Notes: a model not told the origin generated them from the sequence alone. DNA of 64,000 bases from Tridacna crocea (GCA_943736015.1 OX031073.1:26873210-26937209); one strand, 5' to 3'; positions 41,740-53,038 are shown, counted from the stretch's first letter. Translations and numbers: made by a program.

Positions 41740-42279
41740 AGGTGGGTATTTAGAATTTTTTTCATCTCGCCAAATTAAATAATATATATATCACTGAAAT
41801 TCGTATGAAAAATTAATACAAATCATTAATAATTAAGATTCGTAAAATTACAAAAATTTTTTTTTTGATGGTATTCCCTTAAAAGGCTACGTATCCTCTT
41901 AAGGTATTTTTAGATTTTGCGCCAAAAATCGATAAAGCATTTTGGGAAGGTCAAGTGACTGGCACGTGACTCATAACGCTTAAATTCCATTACATAACAA
42001 AGATGTAATAATTATATTCCATAATATCTTCTTCGGACGCCATGTTTGAAACTTCGTCTGTGTATTTCTGTATGTAAATGAGCGAATTAGCCATCTAAAA
42101 ATAGAACGTGTCCCCCGTTGGTGTAAACCTGGGCCGTAGTAAATCTTTAATTTCTCGTGTCATCGGATAGGTTTTGACTCCTGGGGTTTTATGAATGAAA
42201 ATTAAAAGGCTTTGGGAGTATTAGGATGACTTTTTTGCATTTTTGTAAAATTTTCGTTCCAAAATCTGAAGGGCCACCT
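41740..42279. mobile_element. 540-bp TTAA-inserted element
   Basis: Bounded by TTAA at 41736-41739 and 42280-42283. Ends AGGTGGGTATTTAGA and the reverse complement of TCTGAAGGGCCACCT form imperfect inverted termini. The second receptor flank has the empty site (ACCGTTAAAGGGTAG) at about 63368, which proves the boundaries. No ORF. It is a non-autonomous TTAA element distinct from families 1 and 2. Confidence 0.85.
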
Positions 42280-42426
42280 TTAAAGCGTAGTTTCCTTTCT
42301 ATTTTTGTGCATACGGTTATTTTTGTTATTGTATAGAATCGAAATAGATTGATAGAGGTAGCTCTCTATGCTGTTACAGTGTGTCAATATCTTTAGTATC
42401 ACAACTCAATCTTTCTATCAGTGATA

Positions 42427-44520
42427 ATGAAACAAAGCGGCATTAAAAATTTTGTTCAAGTGTTATTATTCTTTATTTTGGCAACACTTCTAACTGTGAG
42501 GTGAGGGATGCTACACTAAGCTGCAAGTCTGTCGTTCCAAAGAACATTCCAGCCGGAGTAATAGAAGTTCTTGTACACGATTTCGTAGAAGAACAGTTGG
42601 ATATATCTATGTTTGAGGATTAAAGCTGGAAATTAGTGAAAATACTGGACATTTCTGTTGCAGACATAGTCGACTTTGAAATATTAAATGGAAGTCTATT
42701 TCACCAACTAGAAAGTTTAGAAAAACTCCGAAAAGCGTTTCGATTGAAGCCCCCAAAGGGCTTGTGCGTCTTCAGCAACTCGAGTTTCAAGAGTGTGCCT
42801 TTTTGGATGTACAAAGCTTAGCACGGGCATTGTTGATGACCAGCCAGCTATTTAGTCTCCACACCCTAGTACTCAGAGACAAACAATCTGTGTATCCAGA
42901 GTTAACATACATAGATAAAATTTTCGTAGATAGTATTATTGAAGGAAACAAATTGATTCTTAGTGGACAAATTGTGCTTTGTACCAATATAGTAAACATC
43001 AAAAGTCCACTTCCAGTAGTACACCTAGATATATCTAATTTAATTTACACTGCGGACAGTATGCTTTCGAAATCGGAAATCAGTGCTTTATTTATCAACG
43101 TCCAGGTTTTAAATTTGAGCGGCACCGCCTATTTTATGAACGACAAGTCACTCGACATAGTAACTTGTCCGGAAGACTGTTGTTTCTATTACCAGACTGA
43201 AGATGCTTTACGCAGACTATTTTAAGAGAGCAATTGGAAAATGGCGTTTGAATGCAGACTTAACATCATGTAAAATAAATTTGAAATTTATAAGTATTGC
43301 ATCATCTGGTATAGAATCTATTGATTGGCAAGTGAAATGGCTGATAGACAGTCCTAAGTGTGAAGTCGATTTTTCTTCGAATTAAATAACAACCTTCAAA
43401 GTTTCTGGATATACCCCAATTTTCAAACCTAACCTCTCTGACAAGTTAAGTGCCATGGAAGACACAGACCATTTTCCTAGAATGTTTCAAGCATTTCAGC
43501 TGTTGGAATATGTCGATTTAAGTTGGGATGGTTTAAGTTATCTTCCATATGATGTCTTCTCAAACAGTACGTTCTTGAAACAAATCCGTTTAGTCGGGAA
43601 CTTTCTCACAGATATTGGGTTTTATGTGAGGAAGTTAGTTCATCTTCGATGGGTAGATCTGAGTAACAACGGCATACAATACTTAAGCCAGGTACGATAT
43701 ATGAAATGCGCGTTGTTGAGAGCACGGAGTCAAGAAATAAAAGCAACGGGACGCTCGTTTTGAATTTGCAATTCAACCCCTTGAAATGTTCATGTGAAAA
43801 TTCAAGCTTTGTTGCATGGATAACTACTAAACAGCGCGAATACAAACATGATAAACCTAGGAAAGTGTTTTATGATTTGAATTGTGATATGGAAAGAAAT
43901 GACGTACAAATCGATACCAACACGTTAAAAACGTGCTATTTTCTTTGCATCAGAGCAACCGTTTTTGCTTTAGTTTCGGTATTTCTGGTCGTTGTTTTTG
44001 TTGCGTTTTTATTTATAGTGTTAAGGAATCGGAAAAGGAATATAGAAAAATTGAAAGAAAGTCTAATTGAAGACTTTCAGATGAAAGCAGAAGGAGACCA
44101 GTATCTTGTTATGTTATCTCACAGTCAAATCGATGACAACGTTGTTTTTCATCGAATGGTGAAGAATTTCGATAGGGCTCTCAAAAACATAACTCGAGTG
44201 GATAAAGAAGTAATTTGTATAGGAGATATCCATTTCAAACCTGGAATGGTCATTGTTTTTTTATATTTCTGGAAGAAATTCCAACAGATGACATGTCGCC
44301 CTTAATGAAGGAAATTTTCAATCGATATCGAGTAAAGATGGTTAGAGAGAACGGACATCTTGTTGTGAGACCGGATTGGGATGCCGTCGCTAAATCCGTC
44401 TTAACTTTATCCGCAAGGGAATGGGACAGAATTTCGGGCTTCCGTGGGTTTTGTTACTCTGTTGGACATCTTTGTTGTTTTGTGAAATATTACGGTTTGA
44501 ATGAGAAGGCCATCAATTAG
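42427..44520 (+). pseudogene. Toll-like receptor pseudogene
   Basis: An intronless receptor: signal peptide, leucine-rich repeats, C-terminal cap cysteines (CSC...C...C, 43787-43936), transmembrane helix (about 43940-44024, followed by NRKRN), then a TIR domain (from 44096: YLVMLSHSQIDDN, CIGDIHFKPG). Compared with the intact copy at 63519 it has a 28-bp deletion after the signal peptide (frameshift), GAT TAA for GAT AAA near 42621 (stop) and a 19-bp deletion near 42731 (frameshift). Further breaks lie at about 43225 and 43385-43450. The TIR core after KPG is frameshifted, and box 3 residues are missing before EEIPTDDM. It would have recognised a ligand outside the cell and signalled through TIR adaptors; this copy cannot. 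Confidence 0.88.
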
Positions 44521-44694
44521 ACCACAAGCCTTTGAAACACTATTGGTCTATCACAGAACACCAAAATTGGCCTTTCTTGATCATCGAAAACTAATAGCAC
44601 ATTGGTACATCGCCTGTATATCACGGATTATATTTTCTTCAAACACCGTTTCTATAAATAGCACATTGCCGACTCCCTCCATATATTGTAGCGA

Positions 44695-45350
44695 TCTGGT
44701 TTTGTGGTATTTGTCGAAGACAGTGCCACAATGAGTTCAAGATTGAATTTTGATAACCATGTATCTTATTTTGTACCGTGAATCTAATACTCCATCGCCT
44801 TTAGGTACACAGCAGTAGAAAGAGATTGAGTTCAAGTAGTTCCCGCTTAAATTTTGCCGGATTATCCCGGATATTTGAAGCTTGAAAATGCTTCAAACGC
44901 TTTGGAATATCATTACTACGTTCTCTGTCCTAACCACATACAAACAGAAAAAGAAATGATTATATGCTCTTTTATCGCAAAAAAAGCCAGACGGGATGAA
45001 AAACGTAATTTCAAGTGTAATAACTCAACCGAGGCTATACAGAGACAGCGTACCCAAACTTTGTAGAGTTTAAGTTCAACCATTTTGTGCAAAACCGAAG
45101 GAAATAAACCCAGTTAAATTCATTTTTTCTCAGGCAAATGACTTTTACGGTGTCACTCAAATATGTAATTTGAAATGGCATATTAAAATACATTGGGCAA
45201 GGCTATCGATCGTTGAGATACTTATTTTTGATTGAAACTAGCTTCTCGCGAAATGATACAAATTTGCCAACTAACGTTGGGCTTTTTCGTGCCAAAACCA
45301 ATTCGCTCCATGGCTTGTTGGTCCTATGATTGCACGCTACTCCATTTGAT
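44695..45350 (+). repeat. TLR 3' flank, duplicated at 58.6-59.3 kb
   Basis: TTTGTGGTATTTGTCGA...AATGAGTTCAA, CGAAGGAAATAAACCCA, TCAGGCAAATGA, and GGGCTTTTTCGT...CCATGGCTTGTT recur in the same order at 58630-59290. That second block has lost a segment present here and gained a SINE. Confidence 0.78.
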
Positions 45351-45477
45351 TGCTCATGAATATTTACAGATCGAGGTAATAGACCATTTGCCAAATACCG
45401 TTACTGACGCGTCAACACTAGTTACTTCCCTTTCCACCCGACAATTTTTCCCAATCCTGTATACAAGGCCGTCGGAA

Positions 45478-45835
45478 GCGGTCCGGCCATGGCCGGACCA
45501 AATTTTCGGCCGAAAATGAAAAATGGCCATAAACCTAAAAAAAAATGCGCCAGAATGCACCAAAAAGCGTCTTATTTTCAAATTTTTTTCCGGGGGAGCA
45601 TGCCCCCGAACCCCCCTAGCATGGCTTAAATGCGTAATATAAACCTCAAGAAATGCGCCAGAATGAAACAGGGAGCGTCTTATTTTTTTGAAAATTTGTC
45701 TGGGGGAGCATCCCCCCCAGCATGGCTTAAATGTGTAATGTAAACCTAAAAAAAATGCGCCAGAATGCACCACAGAGCGTTTTATTTTCATACTGGCCGG
45801 ATCAAATGAAATTTCCTTCCTACGGGCCTGGTATA
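45478..45835. repeat. array of AATGCGCCAGAATG units
   Basis: Three units of ~120 bp with AATGCGCCAGAATG, GCGTCTTATTTT, CCGGGGGAGCAT(G)CCCCC and AGCATGGCTTAAATG. It is bounded by GGCCATGGCCGGACCAAAT and its partial inverse ACTGGCCGGATCAAAT. Probably a mobile element with GGCCGG inverted ends. Confidence 0.65.
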
Positions 45836-46067
45836 TACCCGAATTGTGAAAGTGTCATATTCTTTAAATGGATTACACACTAAACGCGATAAATAAACAA
45901 CCTAAAACGGCCGTGCCGTGAGTTTTATTAATTATCTTTTTCGAAGACACACACAAAAAAGAACTGTTGTTTTATCAATTTTTCGGTAGACTTCAGAGAG
46001 TAAAGCGGTATCGGAAGCGCTGTCTTCTGCCGGGCGTGTTGATAGAGCTTTTTGTGTGCAGACTGCA

Positions 46068-46180
46068 TTAACCCTTTGGCTACCAAGTGCGACTCAACGA
46101 CCCTTTTCAGACAATATAGATTCATATCACACGTATAGCACGTATTCGCGTCCTGAAAATGAATCTGTAACATCTTTTCT
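46068..46180 (+). repeat. family-2 MITE, left half, eroded
   Basis: TTAACCCTTTGGCTACCAAGTGCGAC matches the family-2 start; the hairpin is largely gone (ATTCATATCACACGTATAGC). It lies just left of the fold-back element. Confidence 0.55.
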
Positions 46181-46224
46181 TTTAGAGGGAATGGAAAGTT
46201 TGAAATTTGAATTAAACTTTGTTA

Positions 46225-46232
46225 TTACGATA
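46225..46232 (+). repeat. target duplication of fold-back element, left
   Basis: TTACGATA, identical to 50123-50130. Confidence 0.92.
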
Positions 46233-47119
46233 CTACAGTAGGGCCACTTTGGAGGCAAAACAGGAAATGACTTAAATGGTTCTTAAGTGGTTATTGACGT
46301 CATCAGCGTCACGTGGTCGTGAGTCATTGTTCTTCGATGACGTTGATAATGTATATGTAAGTTGAGAACAATGGCCAAGATCATACGATTCGAGAACAAT
46401 GCCTTTTGTTTCCGTTGTTTTAAAATGTCGACCAATGGCGAATCAACACGCACCATACTAATGAACAATAGACTTTTCCTGTCATTGTTCTTCGATGACG
46501 TAGGTAATGTATTTGTAAGTTGAGAACAATAGACAAGACGATACGATTCGAGAACAATGCCTTTCGTTTCCGTTATTTTAAATTGTTGACCAATGGTGAA
46601 TCAACACGCATGATGCTAATGAACAATAGACTTTTCCTGTCATTGTTCTTCGATGACGTAGGTAATTTATATGTAAGTTGAAAACATAGACAAGACCATA
46701 CAATTCGAGAACAATGTCTTTCGTTTCCGTTATTTTAAAATACCGACCAATGGCGAATCAACACGCATGATACTAATGAACACTAGACTTTCCCTATCAA
46801 AGTTCTTCGATGACGTAGGTAATGTATATGTAAGTTTAAAACAATAGACAAGACCATACGATTCGAGAACAATGCCTTTCGTTTCTGTCAATCACTATCG
46901 GGTGAGTTCTGAAAAGAAATTATTCAAACTATACGTTTAAATGAAAAGAATTTCTTTTATTTTATTTGGACAGTGTGGTTTAAAGATCAGACTTTACATT
47001 CTGTGTAATCTGATCCTGATCTACGCTGTACACAGCCTAGGAATTAATAAAAAGAAAAACTGACAAAATTGTGCCTTGGTTAAAAGATCAGACTCCACAT
47101 TCTGTGCAATATGATCTCG
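46233..47119 (+). repeat. fold-back arm, left
   Basis: Contains TGACGTCA near its outer end and four ~158-bp units starting at 46325, 46483, 46641 and about 46798. It is the inverse of 49236-50122. Confidence 0.93.
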
Positions 47120-47123
47120 GTTG

Positions 47124-47645
47124 TTGTCCGGCTGGTTGTTGTTGGTTGTAAATTGGTTGTTGTTGATTGGTTGGTGGTTGGTTGTTTGTTGTTGGTTGGT
47201 TGGTTGGTTGTTCGTGGTTGGTTGATTGTTGGTTGGTTGTTGTCAGTTGGTTGTTTGTTGTTGGTGGGTTAATTGTTGTTGATTTGTTGATTGTTGGTTG
47301 GTTGTTGGTTTGTTTATTGTTGGTTGGTTGTTTGTTGTTGGTAAGTTGGTTGTTGGTTGGTTGTTAGTTGGTTGTTGTTGGTTTCTTGGTTGTTGTTTGT
47401 TGTAGCTTAGTAGTTGTTGTTGCATGGTTGTTTTGAATTCGATACATGTTCAGTTGTTGTTCTTGGTTGGTGGGTTGTTGTTTTTTTATTTAGTAGGTTA
47501 ATTGGTTGATGGCTGTTGGTTGGTTGGTTGTTGGTTGGTTGGTTTGGGTTGTTGTTCATTGTAGGTTCGTTGTTGTTGTCAAAATGTTGGTTGATTGTTC
47601 TGGGCTGGCTGGTTGTTTAGTTGTTGTTGTTGGTTGCTTGATGTT
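47124..47645 (+). repeat. GTTG/GTT-rich low-complexity tract 1
   Basis: Almost entirely GGTTGGTT/GTTGTT units with strong G/C strand asymmetry. Open frames here are meaningless repeats. A shorter version is at 48262-48605. Confidence 0.93.
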
Positions 47646-48050
47646 GGTCCTTTTCGAAAAAAAAAAAAAGTTCCATAGACAAATTTACAGTTGCACTTAG
47701 TTGACATTCTAAGAAGAAAATTGCTCTTTCATCAAAGTTAAGAAGCTTCGCCGTCAAAATAGAGAAGCATTATGCAAACGACAAAATAAAATGTGACTCA
47801 TTACTTAAAATTTGTTTTGGGAACGGTTGAGAACAATGTGGGAAAAGAAGAAAATGCCGGTTACGGGCAGTTTCTCCTTTTTCCCACAATGTTTTTCAAA
47901 GTTCTTTTCCATCAGCATCGTTCGACAGTAGATCATAATCTTTTTTAAAAGGAGGATCTTAATCCACTAACAATGAAATCCGGTTTATTGTTCATTTTAT
48001 TGTACTAACCTTCCAGGATACTTTCGATCTTGTCTTCAATTTATTGAATC

Positions 48051-48139
48051 TATATAACGGCCCAATAAACCTTTTCGCTTTCTGTTTGGTGAAAACGTTT
48101 CGCGTTCCAAGACAAAGAAAAATGGCCAGTGGTGTAAGT
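48051..48139 (+). promoter_or_regulatory. captured promoter and first exon, copy 1
   Basis: TATATAA at 48051-48057; a pyrimidine-rich CCTTTTCGCTTTCTG about 20-30 bp on (start-site-like); then AAGAAAA ATG GCC AGT GGT at 48122-48133, immediately followed by GTAAGT, a perfect donor. This reads as a TATA promoter, short leader and a four-codon first exon (MASG) ending in phase 0. MASG followed by Val begins many animal ADF/cofilin proteins, so capture of a cofilin gene start is possible. That identity is a guess from four residues. Confidence 0.5.
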
Positions 48140-48261
48140 TGTTCTTTTCCTTAAATATATAACTGTTTTTTTTTCACAATTTACTTTCTTACTTTAAAAA
48201 AATGCTTTTCGTACTTTTAGAAAATAACTTTTGCAACTTTTTCTTTCATTAATTCTGTTGT

Positions 48262-48605
48262 CCGGCTGTAAGTTTGTTGTTGTTGATTGGTTGGTGGTTG
48301 GTTGTTTGCTCTCCGTTCTTGTTGGTTGGTTGGTTGTTGTTGGTTGGTTGTTTGTTGTTGGTTGGTTACTTGTTGTAACTTGGTAGTTGTTGTTGGATGG
48401 TTGGTTGTTCTGAATTGGTTACATGTTTAGTTGTTGCTGTTGGTTGGTTGGTTGTTGTTTTATTATTCCGTAGGTTAATTGGTTGATGGTTGTTGGTTGG
48501 TTGGTTTTGGTTGTTGTTCATTGTAGGTTCGTTGTTGTTGTCAAAATGTTGGTTGATTGTTCTGGGCTGGCTGGTTGTTTAGTTGTTGTTGTTGGTTGCA
48601 TGATG
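48262..48605 (+). repeat. GTTG/GTT-rich low-complexity tract 2
   Basis: Second, shorter copy of the tract at 47124-47645, in the same orientation, heading the second internal duplicate. Confidence 0.9.
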
Positions 48606-49009
48606 TTGGTCCTTTTCGAAAAAAAATAATTCCATAGACAAATATACAATTGCACTTAGTTGACATTCTAAGAAGAAAATTGCTCTTTCATCAAAGTTAA
48701 GAAGCTTCGTCGTCAAAATAGAGAAGCATTATGTAAACGACAAAATAAAATGTGACCCATTACCTAAAATTTGTTTTGGGAACGGTTGAGAATAATGTGG
48801 GAAAAGAAGAAAATGCCGGTTACGAGCAGTTTCTCCTATTTCCCACAATGTTTTTCAAAGTTCCTTTCCATCAGCATCGTTCGTCAGTAGATCAGAATCC
48901 TTTTTAAAAGGAGGATCTTAATCCACTAACAATGAAATCCGGTTTATTGTTCATTCTATTGTACTAACCTTCCAGGATACTTTCGATCTTGTCTTCGATT
49001 TATTGAATC

Positions 49010-49098
49010 TATATAACGGCCTAATGTACCTTTTCTCTTTCTGTATGGTTCAAACGTTTCGCGTTCCAAGACAAAGAGAAATGGCCAGTGGTGTAAGT
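49010..49098 (+). promoter_or_regulatory. captured promoter and first exon, copy 2
   Basis: TATATAA at 49010-49016, ATG GCC AGT GGT at 49081-49092, GTAAGT from 49093. All three elements are conserved relative to copy 1 although the leader between them has several changes (for instance CTTTTCGC to CTTTTCTC). Confidence 0.5.
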
Positions 49099-49235
49099 TG
49101 TTCTTTTCCTTAAATATATAACTGTTTTTTTTTTTTCACAATTTACTTTCTTCCGTTAAGAAAATGCTTTTCGTACTTTTAGAAAATAACTTTTGCAACT
49201 TTTTCTTTCATTAATTCTATGTTAACAGCTTAGAT

Positions 49236-50122
49236 CGAGATCATATTGCACAGAATGTGGAGTCTGATCTTTTAACCAAGGCACAATTTTGTCAGTTTTT
49301 CTTTTTATTAATTCCTAGGCTGTGTACAGCGTAGATCAGGATCAGATTACACAGAATGTAAAGTCTGATCTTTAAACCACACTGTCCAAATAAAATAAAG
49401 GAAATTCTTTTCATTTAAACGTATAGTTTGAATAATTTCATTTCAGAACTCACCCGATAGTGATTGACAGAAACGAAAGGCATTGTTCTCGAATCGTATG
49501 GTCTTGTCTATTGTTTTCAACTTACATATACATTACCTACGTCATCGAAGAACTTTGATAGGAAAAGTCTAATGTTCATTAGTATCATGCGTGTTGATGC
49601 GCCATTGGTCGGTATTTTAAAATAACGGAAACGAAAGACATTGTTCTCGAATCGTAGGGTCTTGTCTATGTTTTCAACTTACATATACATTACCTACGTC
49701 ATCGAAGAACAATGACAGGAAAAGTCTATTGTTCATTAGCATCATGCGTGTTGATTCGCCATTGGTCGACATTTTAGAATAACGGAAACGAAAGGCATTG
49801 TTCTCGAATCGTATGGTCTTGTCTATTGTTCTCAACTTACATATACATTACTTACGTCATCGAAGAACAATGACAGGAAAAGTCTATTGTTCATTAGTAT
49901 CATGCGTGTTGATTCGCCATTGGTCGACATTTTAAAACAACGGAAACGAAAGGCATTGTTCTCGAATTGTATGATCTTGGCCATTGTTCTCAACTTACAT
50001 ATACATTATCTACGTCATCGAAGAACAATGACTCACGACCACGTGACGCTGATGACGTCAATAACCACTTAAGAACCACTTAAGTCATTTCCTGTTTTGC
50101 CTCCAAAGTGGCCCTACTGTAG
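49236..50122 (-). repeat. fold-back arm, right
   Basis: Reverse complement of 46233-47119; same four-unit structure. Confidence 0.93.
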
Positions 50123-50130
50123 TTACGATA
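50123..50130 (+). repeat. target duplication of fold-back element, right
   Basis: TTACGATA, partner of 46225-46232. Confidence 0.92.
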
Positions 50131-50439
50131 GTCAACTTATAAGGTAGTTCAAACAGGAACATGGCAAACATGCAACTATACAGATTTTTAAAAATGTTAT
50201 TTCAAAGTTAAGATTTTTGCTATAAATTCAAAATGTTTGATGTCCCAGTTTTTTTGTTAGTAAACTGTATCTTCTTTTAGCAAATACTGGAACGATTTCT
50301 TGGAAAAAATTATCACATTAATAGTTTAAATAAATCAAACCACAGATTCCTGGACTTCGAGCCTGTACGTTACAAACTTAGCTACAGAATTACGCAAACA
50401 TTGGTTGAATAATCAGACATAAAATTAGGAAAGGTTTAT

Positions 50440-51600
50440 TAGTTTAAACATATTTTATTCATGAACTGAATGGGGTCGGGCCACAAGTTCTTACAACTTA
50501 GATTCGGCCCTTCCCCTACAATCAAATTAACAATAGTTGAAAGATAATGGAAACAAAGCACATAAAGAAATAGTGTAAATAACTAAATAAAGAAGGAAAA
50601 AAAAAGAAAAGAAAATGTACACAAAAAGCAAAGACAGAAATAAGGAGAAATTGATAAAGAAAGAGGGAAAATGAACAAATAGAAAAAAAAAAAAGTAAGA
50701 TAGAAATAGAACTAATAAGTAAAGAAAAAGGAAGAATTTGAAACTAGATGTGATGCTCTGTGATGAATGCCTGCCATTTTAGTAAAAGGCTGTATGTATT
50801 TTAATTGAACATGTTATGGTTACTCAAAACGGCCCGACTGTTTAATATATAAATGAACTGATTCAAATAATAGGCAGTTTTCATCATCATTCAAGTTTTC
50901 ATCGCCAAATAACAGCTTCTTTATGTTTAGAGGATGAAGAGCCCTTGTTGACTGAAAAAGCGTGATTCTGATATCAGAATACCTTCGACATAGGAAAAAA
51001 TAGTGTTCTGCATTCTCAACGCCATTTCTGCAGTCGCAGATCGGATTTAATATCAAGTGATTCCTAAAAAGATCATTATTTAAATTACTGCAGTTATTTC
51101 TTATTCTAGCATGAGTGACAGATAATCGTCTATTTCCAATAAGGTAGATACTAGGTATTCTGTCTGGTTTTGACAAGCTACGTAATTTTAACTTAAAGGA
51201 ACCAAATGTGGTGCAATTTCTAATTTCTTGCTCTAGATTATTCCAAAGAGATATTGATGAAGGAATACAGGACTTTTGAAACAATCGTGTTCTTGCATGT
51301 ACATTTTCATAATTTTGACTGTTTCTTAGTTGGTATTGAGACCTATCGCCAACCACTGGAGGTATAAGATCATCTATATATTCAGGAACAAAATTATTTG
51401 ATACTTTATACATGAAACATAGTTTTGCATTTTTCCTTCTAGAAGATAATGTTTCCCAACCACATTCTTTATACAGATTTTCAAGAGATACTGATCTTGT
51501 AAGACCTGTTACGATACGCGCTGCTTCATTTTGAAGCTTTTCTATTGAAAAGGTCTATTGCAGGTATATCGATGTTATCCCTCCACACCCCATTTTTTAT
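50440..51600 (-). mobile_element. CR1/L2-like LINE 3' fragment
   Basis: The minus strand encodes the C-terminal region of ORF2. Upstream is IEKLQNEAARIVTGLTRSVS (near 51540-51480, in another frame). Then a 197-codon frame (51413-50820) carries YQLRNSQNY, SISLWNNLEQEIR, RRLSVTHARIRNNCSNLN and a CDC...ENAEHYFFLC zinc-like motif. The 3' UTR ends about 50440 in an A-rich tract. It is 5'-truncated as usual, with at least one frameshift. Confidence 0.82.
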
Positions 51601-51832
51601 AACACTGAATCTTTCACCAACTCTTTACTAAACAAAAATTTGAGACTTGCCCAAATTGGAAGTCTTTACAGAGAACAATTTGAATGTGGCTTAAAAATGA
51701 AGTTTTCTTTAGGAAGGATAGCAACGGAAAAGGACAAAAGGTTGGTTACTAGAATTTTAACCCTTTTCTGCAACATTTTTAAAAAAACTATATTCGTAAA
51801 AAACTTGGGTTATGTGGCATAGGGTTTTAAAT
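51600..51832 (+). repeat. family-1 TTAA MITE copy
   Basis: CAACTCTTTACTAAACAAA, GAGACTTGCCCAAATTGG, core with GGTTGGTTACTAGAA (pairing damaged), right end TTATGTGGCATAGGGTTTTA. A more eroded copy follows at about 51850-52060. Confidence 0.62.
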
Positions 51833-52101
51833 AGTTACTGCGAATGTTTTCGCCCGACAACAATACTTTGGACTCGTCCAGATACTTAGCATATGGAGAC
51901 GATTGAATAAACGTGGGTCAAATGGTTGTAATTGTCTTTTAAAAAGTACAAAAAAACCTTGTTGAAACAGGAGAAAATGCATGTTGCAAGCCCTTCTTTT
52001 TTTCCTTAAATATTTTCGCTCACACTTTGAAAATTCGTTTTTTTTCACAAATGTTTATGAACTACATATTAATTACTTTCAGTTTTCTGTTTTTTGAAAG
52101 A

Positions 52102-52133
52102 GTGTGTGTGTGTGTGTGTGGGGGGGGGGGGGG
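52102..52133 (+). repeat. (GT)n-(G)n microsatellite
   Basis: Nine GT units running into 14 G. Confidence 0.97.
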
Positions 52134-52804
52134 TTAAGGTTGACAAAGTGAGACAAATAACAAACAGTGGGACAACTCAGCACGTCTGCCCCCTTTTTAA
52201 ACGGGTCGCTTGAAATACTGTGGTAAAAGGTTGATTAGCTGTTTAGTGTCTTCAGAAAGACAGGGACAGTTTATTTAGTGATTTTAAAGTACTGTTATCA
52301 AACATCCTTGTTGCACTTTCAGGCATGTACCTATTGACGAATAACTTATGTTATCGATCATGAACAACAGAAACGTGGCTTCAGATCAAAATTCAGAACT
52401 TCCATAACTTCTTTTAAGCTTCATTTTGAGTATAAAAAATATGTATCTAATGAAGTCTTACAAAAAAAAAATGGATGAAGGGTTAAATCGGTTTTCCTTT
52501 GACCTCAGTATCGCATTGCAGAGTGGGTGACCTTTAGAACAGCTGTAATGTACTTGCTTCTTACAGATTAGCACACACCGTCACGTGTCACATTGAATTG
52601 ACTCTTCTTATCTTTTGTTTCATATTAATTTACCCCTTTGGTTATCATAAATGGTCAGGATTATGAATTTTATACAGGTTTCAGAGGCTATGTCCGTTCT
52701 TAGTATCTACATGCTCTTTATTTAAATACGATTTTATAAAATGCATATTTTGTCTGTTTGTGATTTTCTTTTTCAAAGGCAATATCATAAAATATGTTTG
52801 AACT
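52134..52804. other. no gene recognised (intron of the gene ending at 53038)
   Basis: No repeat or exon recognised. If the exon at 52855 is real this is its upstream intron. Confidence 0.35.
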
Positions 52805-52854
52805 GTGTTAGATTTGATTTCCATAGATTTCTTGCTATGTCATTTTCTTTTCAG

Positions 52855-53038
52855 TTATGAATGTGTCCAAATTCAAAGGATTTGCGAACGGGACATACGG
52901 CATTTGTTACTGAAATATGAACTGGCCACCGTTGTATACCGTGTATTACAACAGGCACAAGCTAAACGTACCGTGCCCTGTGATTGGATTATTGATACGA
53001 CCAATGAAACGGCTCGATACAGATATCGACTAACCTGA
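52855..53038 (+). CDS. terminal coding exon of an unidentified gene
   Basis: A strong acceptor (TGTCATTTTCTTTTCAG) precedes 60 codons, entered in phase 2 and ending at TGA 53036-53038. The frame reads YECVQIQRICERDIRHLLLKY, then VVYRVLQQAQAKRTVPCDW..., with no low complexity and balanced codon use. No domain was recognised. The helical, basic character and the short distance from acceptor to stop fit a last exon. Upstream exons were not found. Without them a spliced transcript is unproven. Confidence 0.5.

Larger units (their letters stand above)
46233..50122. mobile_element. 3.89-kb fold-back DNA element with captured gene piece
   Basis: Inverted arms of 887 bp (46233-47119 and 49236-50122), by eye about 95% identical, start CTACAGTAGGGCCACTTTGG. 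An exact 8-bp duplication TTACGATA flanks the whole. Each arm carries four ~158-bp units built on CATTGTTCTTCGATGACGTAGG and AATGGCGAATCAACACGC, then a family-2-like hairpin. The middle holds two direct copies (offset ~960 bp) of a GTTG-rich tract, a family-1 MITE, and a TATA-ATG-donor segment. No transposase is encoded, so it depends on another element. An 8-bp duplication is seen with hAT, P and some other DNA transposon superfamilies; I cannot choose among them. Confidence 0.9.

Noticed and set aside
44854-45066. 70-codon plus-strand frame downstream of the receptor pseudogene
   Set aside because: Part of the duplicated 3' flank. The matching region at 58.7 kb does not keep this frame, so it is not a gene.
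47124-47645. Open frames on both strands in the GTTG tract (Trp/Val/Gly or Gln/Asn-Thr repeats)
   Set aside because: Pure low-complexity repeat translation; not genes.
46225-50130. Segmental inverted duplication or assembly artefact instead of a mobile element
   Set aside because: The exact 8-bp TTACGATA duplication outside matching termini is a transposition mark, and the arms differ by scattered substitutions, unlike a duplicated assembly segment.
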